A stretch of DNA of 14,398 nt, from the NCBI GenBank assembly GCA_038199375.1, contig JBBPZA010000020.1:1-14398 (forward strand), in the 5' to 3' direction. The stretch's first letter is position 1. The number at the start of each line of letters is the position of its first letter. The position numbers and the translations under genes were made by a program. Origin of the DNA: JBBPZA01 sp038199375 (GTDB taxonomy: Bacteria > Actinomycetota > Thermoleophilia > Solirubrobacterales > Solirubrobacteraceae). This document shows positions 5,748 to 13,306 of this stretch, piece by piece. The notes beneath the pieces were generated by a model. The model was given only the letters and a program-made list of their open reading frames with translations. It made no database searches and had not been told where the DNA came from.

Positions 5748-7771
5748 GAGAGCTCCTCGATCGCGTCGGGCACCGTGAAGCGGAAGTCGGCGCCGCCGCC
5801 CGGTGCGGCCTGGACCCAGATGCGCCCGCCGCGGCGGTCGACGACCCGCCGGCAGATAGCCAGGCCGATCCCGGTCCCGTCGTACTCGTCGCGCGCGTGC
5901 AGGCGCTGGAAGACCTTGAAGATCCGCTCCGCGTGGCGCTCGTCGATGCCGACCCCGTGGTCGCGAACCCCGAAGCGCCAGCCGGTCGCTTCGCGCACGG
6001 CGGAGACCGCCACGCGCGGTGGCCGCCCACCGTCGAACTTGACCGCGTTGGCGATCAGGTTCTGGAAGAGCTGACGGAGCTGCCACTCGTCGCCCTGCAC
6101 GGTCGGCAGCGGCTCGACCGCCACCTCGCCGCCGCGCTCCTCGATCTGCGGTCTCAGCATGCGGAGGATCTGTGCGACCAGCGCACCGGTGTCCACGGCC
6201 TCGAGCGACTGGTCCGCGCGGCCGACGCGCGAGTAGGCGAGCAGGTCGTCGATGAGCTCTCGCATGCGGTGAACGCCCTCCACCGCGAAGCGGATGTACT
6301 CGTCGGCCTGTGCGTCGATCTGCCCCTCGTAGCGCTTGCCGAGCAGGCCAACGAAGCCCGAGACCGTCCGCAGCGGCTCGGAGAGATCGTGGGAGGCGAC
6401 GTAGGCGAACTGCTCGAGATCCGCGTTCGAGCGCTCGAGCTCGGCCGCGTGGCGCCGGAGCTCGTTCGCGGTCTTCTCCAACGCTCGCTCGGCCTCCAGG
6501 CGGGCGAAGTACTCGCCCACCTGCGCCCCGAAGGTGGTCATCATCGAGAGGAGCTCCTCGTCGGGCTGCTCGACGCTCTCCGAGTAGAAATCCATCACCC
6601 CGACGACCCTCCCGTCCTGGAGGACCGGCAGGCCGATCGCGCCGCGCAGACCCTCCTCCGCCGCCATGGCCGAGCGCGGGAAGCCGGGGTGGGCCCTGAC
6701 GTCGGCGAACCACGTCGGAGAGGCCGTCTGCCACACCCGGCCCGGAAGGCCGACGCCCGGGCCGAAGCGGGTCTCGCGGGTGAGCGCGTCAAAGCGCGGA
6801 TGCTCCGAGCCCGGCGCGTGCCAGACCTCGACGCAGGACAGGATCCCCTGCTCCTCGTCGACCCGCCACAGCTCGCCGAGCGTCCAGCCCATCGACTCGC
6901 CGATGGCAGCGAGTACGCGCCCCCTGGCGGGCTCGAGCTGGGTCCCCTCCGCCATGACGCTGGCGACGGAGAGCTGGGTGGTCAGATAGCGCTCGGCCCT
7001 CCGGCGCACCGTCACCTCGCGAATCAACCCCGTGAAGAGCCGCCCGCCGGCGAGTGGAGCCTCCCCGAGCGAGAGCTCGAGGGGGAACTCGCGGCCGTCC
7101 TTGTCGCGGCCGTGCAGCTCGACGGTGCTGCCGATCACGCGCGGCTCGCCGCCCTCCAGATAGCGACGAAACCCGGTCTCGTGCTTGGGCCGGTAGGACT
7201 CGGGCATCAGCATGGTGAGCGGCTGGCCGAGGACCTCGTCCTCCTCGTAGCCGAAGGTCCGGTGCGCGCCAGGGCTCCAGTAGGCGATCCGGCCGTCCTC
7301 GTCGGCGGAGATCAGCGCGTCGTGGACGGCGTCGGTGACCGACCGCAGACGCAGCTCGGAGTCGCGCAGGGCGGCATCGGCGTGCTTGTGGCCGGTGATG
7401 TCGCGGCCCACGACGTAGAGGAGCTCCTCATGAGCGTCGGCTGCCGCGCTGAAGGCGATCCACCGGTGCGAGCCGTCGCGGTGGGTCAGCCGGATCTCGA
7501 GGTCGGTGACGGCGGCCCGCTCCTGCGCGATCCGCTGCGTCTCGGCGGCGGTGCGCTCGCGATCGTGGGGGTGGATGACCTCGAGGTAGGGGCGGGCCAG
7601 CAGCTCCGCCTCGGTCCAGCCGAGGATTCGCTCCCACGACGGGTTCACGCGCTTGAAGTGACCGTCGAAGCCGACCGTGGTCAGCAGGTCGAGCGACAGA
7701 TCGAAGAACCGATCGTCCCCTCCGCTACCTCGCGCAAATGTCCGCGCGGCCTCAGTGCCGGGCGTCCCCAT
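5744..7771 (-). CDS. Soluble PAS-PAS-GAF sensor histidine kinase
   Basis: The 675-residue protein has two PAS domains (about 22-130, ending GRDITGHKHAD, and 140-260, ending REVTVRRRAE). A GAF domain (about 265-420) and a coiled-coil stretch (about 422-455) follow. The dimerisation helix has phospho-acceptor His461 in ASHDLSEPLR. The ATPase domain shows the N box (QNLIANAVKF), G1 (VRDHGVGID), F box (FKVFQRLH) and G2 (DGTGIGLAI). No membrane span or signal peptide is seen, so sensing is cytoplasmic. The HDLxEPLR form is that of phytochrome-type kinases, but I see no clear bilin cysteine in the GAF domain and no heme or flavin motif, so the ligand is unknown. It is the first gene of a three-gene signalling operon with 4-base overlaps and starts six bases after a TAGTCT hexamer. 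Its position between pdhB and pdhC raises the possibility of linkage to central metabolism, but that is inference. Confidence 0.93.
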   Translation of the reverse strand: MGTPGTEAARTFARGSGGDDRFFDLSLDLLTTVGFDGHFKRVNPSWERILGWTEAELLARPYLEVIHPHDRERTAAETQRIAQERAAVTDLEIRLTHRDGSHRWIAFSAAADAHEELLYVVGRDITGHKHADAALRDSELRLRSVTDAVHDALISADEDGRIAYWSPGAHRTFGYEEDEVLGQPLTMLMPESYRPKHETGFRRYLEGGEPRVIGSTVELHGRDKDGREFPLELSLGEAPLAGGRLFTGLIREVTVRRRAERYLTTQLSVASVMAEGTQLEPARGRVLAAIGESMGWTLGELWRVDEEQGILSCVEVWHAPGSEHPRFDALTRETRFGPGVGLPGRVWQTASPTWFADVRAHPGFPRSAMAAEEGLRGAIGLPVLQDGRVVGVMDFYSESVEQPDEELLSMMTTFGAQVGEYFARLEAERALEKTANELRRHAAELERSNADLEQFAYVASHDLSEPLRTVSGFVGLLGKRYEGQIDAQADEYIRFAVEGVHRMRELIDDLLAYSRVGRADQSLEAVDTGALVAQILRMLRPQIEERGGEVAVEPLPTVQGDEWQLRQLFQNLIANAVKFDGGRPPRVAVSAVREATGWRFGVRDHGVGIDERHAERIFKVFQRLHARDEYDGTGIGLAICRRVVDRRGGRIWVQAAPGGGADFRFTVPDAIEELS

Positions 7772-7806
7772 GGAAAGAGACTAGCCGTGGTCCGGCACGG
7801 CAACAA
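7772..7806 (-). promoter_or_regulatory. Predicted leaderless promoter of the kinase operon with an inverted repeat in the spacer
   Basis: On the minus strand TTGTTG (7806-7801), a 17-base spacer, TAGTCT (7783-7778), six bases and then ATG 7771 form the best complete promoter in the window. GCCGTG (7784-7789) and CACGGC (7796-7801) make a perfect 6-bp inverted repeat that fills the spacer and ends directly against the -10. The same repeat followed by the T-rich TAGTCTCTTT could alternatively act as a weak intrinsic terminator for pdhAB. Both readings fit its position 38 bases after the pdhB stop. Confidence 0.55.
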
Positions 7807-7838
7807 CTGACGGGCCGCCACTTCTTTCCGGAGCACCT

Positions 7839-8815
<977 letters not shown>

Positions 8816-8825
<10 letters not shown>

Positions 8826-8869
8826 GGGTCGAGTCCCGCCCGAGCCTCGAGATGCCGGACGACCGCCAT
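8816..8869 (-). CDS. 17-codon linking reading frame between pdhA and pdhB
   Basis: On the minus strand the pdhA stop overlaps an ATG as TGATG (8871-8867). The frame from this ATG encodes MAVVRHLEARAGLDPWG and ends in a TGA that overlaps ATG 8816 of pdhB, again as TGATG (8818-8814). It may be a device for passing ribosomes from pdhA to pdhB by termination and re-initiation, since no strong Shine-Dalgarno sequence precedes pdhB apart from a G-run. The peptide resembles nothing I know. It may equally be chance, with pdhB starting at ATG 8825. Confidence 0.3.
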
Positions 8870-10089
8870 CAGTCCTCGTCCGTCTGCGAGTCCTCGTCCG
8901 TCTGCGCCTCGTCGGTCGGCCTGTCCCGGTTGCCGGTGACGTCCTCGCGCCCGGCCTGCTCCACCGCGGCGTCGTAGCGCTCCTTGTCGCCCGCATCCTC
9001 GCTGGCCAGGTCGGCGACGTCCTCGCCCTTGCGCACGCCGGCGCCGCGCTCGTCGATCGCATACCAGCCCCGGACCTGGTCGCCGAGGACGTAGACGTCG
9101 TCGTAGAGTGACTCGGGGGTGGGGAAGGGCGAATCGTCGGCAAAGGCCACCGCCTCGTCGACGCGCTCGACGATCGCCTCGTCGAGGGTCTCGCGCTCGC
9201 CCTCCTCGAGGATGCCCTCGTCCTCGAGGCGCTTGGCGAAGGTCTCGATCGGGTCGCGCTTGCGCCACTCCTGGACCTGCTCCTTGTCGCGGTACTCCTC
9301 CGGGTCGGCCATCGAATGGCCCCGGAAGCGGTAGGTGATCGCCTCGACGAGCACCGGGCGGCGATCCTCGCGCGCCATGCGCAGCGCCTCCCCGACGACG
9401 GTGTGGGTGTCGACCACGTCCATCCCGTCGCACTCCATCCCGGGAACGCCGAAGCCCTCGCCCTTGCGCTGGAGGTCGGTGACCGCCGAGTGGCGCTCGA
9501 GCGAGGTGCCCATGCCGAACTGGTTGTTGGAGACGAGGAAGACCACGGGCAGGCTCCACAGGGCGGCGAGGTTCATCGTCTCGCCGAAGGTGCCCTGGTT
9601 GGAGGCGCCGTCGCCGAAGTTCGTGACGCAGACGTCCTCGGTTCCGAGGTAGTCGGCGGCCAGGGCGACGCCGGCTCCGATGGGAAGGTTGCCGCCGACG
9701 ATCCCGTAGCCGCCCAGGAAGCGGCGCTCCATGTCGAAGATGTGCATCGATCCGCCGCGGCCGCGGCAGACGCCGCCCTCGCGGCCGAAGAGCTCGGCCA
9801 TGATCGCGGCGGCCGGCGTTCCCCGCGCGAGCGCGTGGCCGTGAGAGCGGTAGGCCGAGATCAGGTAGTCGGCGTCGCGCATCGCGCGAGCGGTGCCGAT
9901 GATCGTCGCCTCCTCGCCGATCGCGAGGTGCAGGAAGCCGCCGACCTTGGCCTTGGCGTACATCTCGCCCGCGCGCTCCTCGAAGCGGCGGATGAGCATC
10001 ATCGCCTCCAGCCACTCGCGGGCGACGTCGTCCTCGGGGAGCGGACGCCCCCGCGCCTCCTCGCGAACCTCGGCAAGACGGTCAGCCAT
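8869..10089 (-). CDS. pdhA: Pyruvate (2-oxoacid) dehydrogenase E1 alpha subunit with an acidic C-terminal extension
   Basis: E1 alpha binds thiamine diphosphate and, with E1 beta, decarboxylates the oxoacid. The 406-residue protein shows the family core: IRRFEERAGEMY, HLAIGEEA, RSHGHALARG, GGSMHIF, and the thiamine-diphosphate motif running from GDG (159-161) to NN (188-189). YRFRGHSMADPEEYR (253-267) is the conserved loop near the active site, with the equivalent of the serine that is phosphorylated in eukaryotic E1. The core ends near residue 335-345. About 60 extra residues follow that are rich in Asp and Glu and end in the repeat QTDEDSQTDED, longer than the usual 320-370 residues. ATG 10089 gives a normal N-terminus and lies eight bases after TATCGT. 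The gene heads a pdhA-pdhB transcript; E2 is encoded about 4 kb further on the same strand. Pyruvate specificity is the likeliest choice but not proven. Confidence 0.94.
   Translation of the reverse strand: MADRLAEVREEARGRPLPEDDVAREWLEAMMLIRRFEERAGEMYAKAKVGGFLHLAIGEEATIIGTARAMRDADYLISAYRSHGHALARGTPAAAIMAELFGREGGVCRGRGGSMHIFDMERRFLGGYGIVGGNLPIGAGVALAADYLGTEDVCVTNFGDGASNQGTFGETMNLAALWSLPVVFLVSNNQFGMGTSLERHSAVTDLQRKGEGFGVPGMECDGMDVVDTHTVVGEALRMAREDRRPVLVEAITYRFRGHSMADPEEYRDKEQVQEWRKRDPIETFAKRLEDEGILEEGERETLDEAIVERVDEAVAFADDSPFPTPESLYDDVYVLGDQVRGWYAIDERGAGVRKGEDVADLASEDAGDKERYDAAVEQAGREDVTGNRDRPTDEAQTDEDSQTDED
8872..8907. repeat. Tandem 18-bp repeat inside the end of pdhA
   Basis: Two adjacent 18-base units, 8872-8889 and 8890-8907, differ only at the last base. 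They encode the DSQTDED / AQTDED end of the E1 alpha acidic tail. The near identity at the DNA level suggests a recent slippage duplication, and the unit length keeps the frame. Confidence 0.85.
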
Positions 10090-10126
10090 CTCGGGCCACG
10101 ATACCCCGTCGCGCTCGGGGTCTATC
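10090..10126 (-). promoter_or_regulatory. Predicted leaderless promoter of pdhA with an inverted repeat in the spacer
   Basis: On the minus strand TATCGT (10103-10098) is followed by eight bases and the pdhA ATG at 10089, with no Shine-Dalgarno sequence. ACCCCG (10103-10108) and CGGGGT (10116-10121) form a perfect 6-bp inverted repeat with a 7-base loop that ends against the -10, as at pdhC and the kinase operon. The -35 at 17 bases (GATAGA, 10126-10121) is poor, so this promoter may need an activator. Confidence 0.45.
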
Positions 10127-10207
10127 CGTGGCCCTACCGCGCGCCCGTCGTCGGACTGGGCGAGGCGCCGGGCGGCTCGCTGGAAATCTCCTGCGGGTGG
10201 GGCGTAG

Positions 10208-10224
10208 GGTTGACCAAGTCAACC
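10208..10224. promoter_or_regulatory. Perfect 17-base palindrome, candidate transcription-factor site
   Basis: GGTTGAC (10208-10214), CAA, GTCAACC (10218-10224) is a perfect 7-bp inverted repeat and is unusually A/T-rich for this DNA. It lies in the 171-base gap between cysN and pdhA, about 105 bases before the predicted pdhA start of transcription and 37 bases after the cysN stop. The size and symmetry fit a dimeric repressor or activator site. I cannot name the regulator. Single TTGAC half-sites elsewhere in the window lie in coding sequence and are not palindromic. Confidence 0.5.
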
Positions 10225-10238
10225 GACAGGAGCCCTTA

Positions 10239-10252
10239 CCGGGAAATCCCGG
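10239..10252 (-). terminator. Hairpin after the cysN stop codon
   Basis: CCGGGA (10239-10244), AA, TCCCGG (10247-10252) is a perfect 6-bp inverted repeat eight bases after the cysN TAG on the minus strand. A two-base loop is tight, so the outer four or five pairs would form in RNA. There is no T-run after it, so it is a candidate 3' end structure rather than a classical intrinsic terminator. Confidence 0.35.
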
Positions 10253-10260
10253 GCCGATAG

Positions 10261-11700
10261 CTACCTACCGTCAACCAGCCCTAGCGCACGCAGGTCGGCA
10301 AGGACTCGCTCGACCGCGTCGCTGACCGGCTCGCTGGTCGCCGAAGCCGCTTCGAGGCGGGCGAGCAGCTCGGTCCAGGCCTCCGGCGCGCTCTCCTCGG
10401 AGGAGCCCTCGCCATCCGGCACCCGAGTGAGGGCGCTGACCATTCCCGCCCCGACGGTGTCCTGGGTGGCCTGGTCGATCAGGATGAAGGCGCCGGTGGC
10501 GCGGTTCTCGCGGTAGGGGTCGACCATGAGCGGCGCGGTGGTGCGCAGGTGGACGCGGCCGATGTCGTTGAGGGCGAGCTCGGCGGCGGTCTCGTCGCGG
10601 GCGAGGGACTCGACGTCGATGCGGTGGCGGATGCCCTCCACCCCGGCCCTGACCGTTCGCGTGGTGTGCTTGAGCGCGTAGCGGCTCCCGGCCCTGAGCG
10701 GTTCGTCGCTCATCCAGCAGACGGTCGCCTCGACTTCGCGGGTGACCTCCGGGCGGTTGTCGGGCCGGCAGAGGACGTCGCCGCGCGCGACGTCGAGATC
10801 GTCCTCGAGCGCCAGCACGACCGACTGCGGGGGAAAGGCCTCGTCCTGCGAGCCGTCCGCGCCGTCGATGCGCGCGATGCGCGAGCGACGCTCGGAGGGC
10901 AGGACCACCACCTCGTCGCCCACCCCGAGCACGCCCGAGGCGACCTGCCCGGCGTACCCGCGGTAGTCGCCGCCGACAGGGTTGATGACGTACTGGACGG
11001 GGAAGCGGGCGTCGGCGAGGTTTCGGTCGGAGGCGATGTGGACGTGCTCTAAGTGGTAGAGCAGCGGAGGGCCGAGGAACCAGTCCATGTGCTCAGATCG
11101 CTCGACGACGTTGTCGCCGTGCAGCGCTGAGATCGGTATGAAGGTGATGTCGGAGACCTCGAGCTTGGCCGCGAAGGCCGTGAAGTCCTCGACGACCGCC
11201 TCGAAGGCTTCCTCGGAGAAGTCGACGAGGTCCATCTTGTTGACGCATACGACCAGGTGGGGGATGCCGAGCAGGCTCGAGAGCACCGCGTGGCGGCGCG
11301 ACTGGCGCACGACGCCGTTGCGGGCGTCGACGAGGATCAGGGCGAGGTCGGCCCGCGATGCGCCGGTGACCATGTTGCGCGTGTAGTCCTCGTGTCCGGG
11401 GGTGTCGGCGATCACGAACGAGCGCCGCGTCGTCGCGAAGTAGCGGTAGGCGACGTCGATCGTGATCCCCTGCTCGCGCTCGGCCCGCAGCCCGTCGGTC
11501 AGCAGCGCCAGGTCGACGTGACCGTTGCCGCGGCGCTCGGAGACCTCACGGACGTGGGCGAGCTGGTCCTCGAGGATCGACTTCGAGTCGTAGAGCAACC
11601 GGCCGATCAGGGTGGACTTGCCGTCGTCCACGGATCCCGCCGTCGCGAAGCGAAGGAGCTCCGCCGGGCGGGGCGGTGCGGTGAGGAGATCGGTCGTCAC
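10261..11700 (-). CDS. cysN: Sulfate adenylyltransferase GTPase subunit CysN, no APS-kinase domain
   Basis: CysN is the GTPase partner of CysD; GTP hydrolysis drives formation of adenosine phosphosulfate (APS) from sulfate and ATP. The 479-residue protein has the P-loop GSVDDGKST (22-30), the switch region GIT (78-80), DTPGH (99-103), NKMD (154-157) and SAL (191-193), then elongation-factor-like beta-barrel domains ending near residue 422. A tail of about 55 residues follows (EAWTELLARLE, AVERVLADLRALG). It looks helical and has no counterpart I know; it occupies the place where CysNC fusions carry APS kinase but shows no P-loop. The start is GTG 11700, supported by AGGAG six bases upstream, the only clear ribosome site in the window. 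cysD is normally adjacent but here is separated by the opposite-strand Uma2 gene, so cysN needs its own promoter or depends on transcription running antisense through Uma2. Confidence 0.95.
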   Translation of the reverse strand: MTTDLLTAPPRPAELLRFATAGSVDDGKSTLIGRLLYDSKSILEDQLAHVREVSERRGNGHVDLALLTDGLRAEREQGITIDVAYRYFATTRRSFVIADTPGHEDYTRNMVTGASRADLALILVDARNGVVRQSRRHAVLSSLLGIPHLVVCVNKMDLVDFSEEAFEAVVEDFTAFAAKLEVSDITFIPISALHGDNVVERSEHMDWFLGPPLLYHLEHVHIASDRNLADARFPVQYVINPVGGDYRGYAGQVASGVLGVGDEVVVLPSERRSRIARIDGADGSQDEAFPPQSVVLALEDDLDVARGDVLCRPDNRPEVTREVEATVCWMSDEPLRAGSRYALKHTTRTVRAGVEGIRHRIDVESLARDETAAELALNDIGRVHLRTTAPLMVDPYRENRATGAFILIDQATQDTVGAGMVSALTRVPDGEGSSEESAPEAWTELLARLEAASATSEPVSDAVERVLADLRALGLVDGR

Positions 11701-11749
11701 GGGGCGCTCCTGCGCGGATTCGGCGCAGGCTGTGCGTGACGCGTCGCAC
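11701..11749 (-). promoter_or_regulatory. cysN leader: ribosome site partly held in a hairpin, plus an upstream palindrome
   Basis: On the minus strand the AGGAG of cysN (11711-11707) lies six bases before GTG 11700. CCTGCGC (11709-11715) and GCGCAGG (11723-11729) form a perfect 7-bp stem with a 7-base loop, and the three bases 11709-11711 of the stem are the AGG of the ribosome site. A second imperfect palindrome centred on ACGCGT (11732-11749, arms GTGCG and CGCAC with a 2-base bulge) lies upstream. The layout fits translational control or a folded leader. I found no convincing -10 for cysN itself. Confidence 0.4.
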
Positions 11750-11763
11750 GGCTTGCGGCATGC

Positions 11764-11798
11764 TGGACCGATGGCCGGCGCGGGGCTACAGTGAGGGC
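11764..11798 (+). promoter_or_regulatory. Predicted leaderless promoter of the Uma2 gene
   Basis: TACAGT (11787-11792) lies six bases before ATG 11799. TGGACC (11764-11769), 17 bases upstream of it, matches TTGACA at four of six positions. There is no Shine-Dalgarno sequence. This fixes the start at 11799 rather than at an in-frame ATG at 11736. Confidence 0.5.
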
Positions 11799-12362
11799 AT
11801 GGAGACCGTCGAGCGCCTCTATACGGCCGACGAGTTCCTCGCGCGGGACTGGGAGGAGCACCGGTGGGAGGAGCTCATCGACGGGCGGATCGTCGTGACC
11901 GATCCGAAGTTTCCACACCAGTTGGCGTGCACCAAGATCGTCGCAGCGCTCCTGCGCTGGAGCGAGGAGGACGAGCGGGGTTTCGGCGTTGCGACCATCA
12001 CCCTCGGGCTGCGCATCGACGACCGCAACGTCCTGGCGCCCGACGCCCTCTGGTACGCCGACCCTACGCATATTGCGCTCGACGTGTCGGCCCAGCTCCT
12101 TGCGCCCCAGCTCGTCGTCGAGGTCCGCTCCCCCTCGACGTGGACGCGCGACCGCGGCGTCAAGCGCGAGCGCTACGAGGCGTGGGGCGTGCAGGAGCTC
12201 TGGCTGGTGGACACCCGCTCGAGCACTGTGCTCGTCCACCGGCGCGCCGATCGCGCCGCGCCGGCGTTCGACGCCCCGTTCGAGGTCGGTCCCGACGGCG
12301 CCCTGCGCTCGCCGATGCTCCCCGGCTTCGAGCTGGCGGCCCAACGTCTCTTCGCCATCTGA
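11799..12362 (+). CDS. Uma2 family (DUF820) PD-(D/E)XK nuclease-fold protein
   Basis: The 187-residue protein begins METVERLYTADEFLAR and has the Uma2 layout: Glu24 in RWEELIDGRIVV, Asp82 in LAPDALWY, Glu108 in LVVEVRSPST, then Lys122 in VKRERYEAWG, which together form the PD-(D/E)XK-like site. WLVDTRSSTVLVHR and PMLPGFEL near the end are also typical, and the length is normal. No toxin partner, restriction or methylase gene is nearby. The biological role of the family is not established; nuclease activity is predicted from the fold. It lies on the opposite strand between cysD and cysN. Its TGA is eight bases from the cysD stop and its start is 98 bases from the cysN start, so it splits a gene pair that is usually contiguous. 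Base composition does not differ obviously from its neighbours, so I cannot say the insertion was recent. Confidence 0.88.
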   Translation: METVERLYTADEFLARDWEEHRWEELIDGRIVVTDPKFPHQLACTKIVAALLRWSEEDERGFGVATITLGLRIDDRNVLAPDALWYADPTHIALDVSAQLLAPQLVVEVRSPSTWTRDRGVKRERYEAWGVQELWLVDTRSSTVLVHRRADRAAPAFDAPFEVGPDGALRSPMLPGFELAAQRLFAI

Positions 12363-12370
12363 GAGCCGCA

Positions 12371-13306
12371 TCAGAAGTAGCCCTCGCGCTTGCGGTCCTC
12401 CATCGCGGCCTCTGAGGTGCGGTCGTCCGCACGCGTCTCGCCGCGCTCGGTGATCCTGGTCGCGGCGATCTCGGCGACGACCTCGGGCAGCGTCGCCGCG
12501 AGCGACTGGACCGCGCCGGTGCAGCTCATGTCGCCAACTGTCCGGTAGCGCACCGACGCGGCGAACGCCTGCTCGCCCTCCATCAGCTCGACGAACTCCG
12601 ATGCCGCGTAGAGCATCCCGTCGCGGCGGAAGACCTCGCGCTCGTGCGCGAAGTAGATCGACGGGACCTCGAGGCCCTCCGCGTCGATGTAGCGCCAGAC
12701 GTCGAGCTCGGTCCAGTCGGAGATCGGGAAGACCCGCACGTGCTCGCCGCGGCGCACCCGCCCGTTGTACAGGCTCCACACCTCCGGGCGCTGACGCCGC
12801 GGCTCCCACTGCCCGAGCTGGTCGCGGAAGGAGAACACCCGCTCCTTGGCCCGCGCGCGCTCCTCGTCGCGGCGCGCCCCGCCGAAGGCGGCGTCGAAGC
12901 CGTGCTGCCTGACGGCGTCGAGCAGGGTGACCGTCTGAAGGCGGTTTCGTGACGCGCGCGGCCCGGTCTCCTCGACCACCCTTCCCGAGTCGATGGACTC
13001 CTGCACGCTGGCCACGATCAACCGCTCGCCCAGCTCGGCGACGCGCCGGTCGCGGAACTCGAGCACCTCTCCGAAGTTGTGACCAGTGTCGACGTGCATC
13101 ACCGGGAACGGGAAGCTCCCCGGCCGGAAGGCCTTCTCGGCCAGGCGCAACAGCACGATCGAGTCCTTGCCTCCGCTGAACAGCAGCACCGGGCGCTCGA
13201 GCTCGGCCGCGACCTCGCGCATGACGTGGATCGCCTCGGCCTCGAGCGTGCGCAGGTGGGTGAGCTCGTAGGCGCCGTAGGGCGTTGCGACAGGGGTCAT
13301 CGTCAC
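12371..13306 (-). CDS. cysD: Sulfate adenylyltransferase catalytic subunit CysD
   Basis: CysD catalyses adenylation of sulfate to APS, working with the GTPase CysN. The 311-residue protein has the PP-loop SGGKDS at 44-49, HVDTGHNF, FGGARRDEERARAKERVFSFRD, FPISDWTELDVWRYI, RYRTVGDMSCTGAV and the C-terminal ITERGETRADDR... KREGYF signature. It is complete and of normal length. The GTG at 13306 overlaps the permease stop as GTGA, suggesting translational coupling. ATG 13300 two codons later is an alternative. It belongs to the cysH-permease-cysD transcript. Downstream it converges on the Uma2 gene with only eight bases between the stop codons, which leaves no room for separate terminators. Confidence 0.96.
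   Translation of the reverse strand: MTMTPVATPYGAYELTHLRTLEAEAIHVMREVAAELERPVLLFSGGKDSIVLLRLAEKAFRPGSFPFPVMHVDTGHNFGEVLEFRDRRVAELGERLIVASVQESIDSGRVVEETGPRASRNRLQTVTLLDAVRQHGFDAAFGGARRDEERARAKERVFSFRDQLGQWEPRRQRPEVWSLYNGRVRRGEHVRVFPISDWTELDVWRYIDAEGLEVPSIYFAHEREVFRRDGMLYAASEFVELMEGEQAFAASVRYRTVGDMSCTGAVQSLAATLPEVVAEIAATRITERGETRADDRTSEAAMEDRKREGYF

Noticed and set aside
5314..6030. Upstream extension of the GGDEF-EAL frame to 6030, and of the response-regulator frame to 6734
   Set aside because: Both extensions read through the kinase gene out of frame. The 4-base overlaps at 5313 and 5747 and the receiver N-termini fix the true starts.
5748..7771. Bilin or heme binding by the kinase GAF domain
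   Set aside because: The kinase core is phytochrome-like, but I found no conserved chromophore cysteine with its usual surroundings and no heme motif, so a light-sensing label is not supported.
5897..7810. 637-codon plus-strand frame opposite the histidine kinase, and a 580-codon plus-strand frame at 3664-5406 opposite the GGDEF-EAL gene
   Set aside because: Both mirror well-supported minus-strand genes and consist of low-complexity Arg/Ala/Val/Gly-rich sequence with no domain; they are shadows.
7772..7829. GGAAAGA (7772-7778) and TCTTTCC (7823-7829), a 7-base inverted repeat around the kinase promoter
   Set aside because: The 44-base loop and single occurrence make chance likely; I saw no supporting structure.
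8826..9143. N-terminal extension of pdhB by 106 residues
   Set aside because: The extra part is the antiphase reading of pdhA, rich in Arg/Thr/Ser, and the family start MRYREALNEAL appears only at 8825/8816.
11736..11798. In-frame upstream ATG for the Uma2 gene at 11736
   Set aside because: It would add 21 residues unlike the family and would sit in front of the predicted promoter; METVERLYTADEF at 11799 is the typical Uma2 start.
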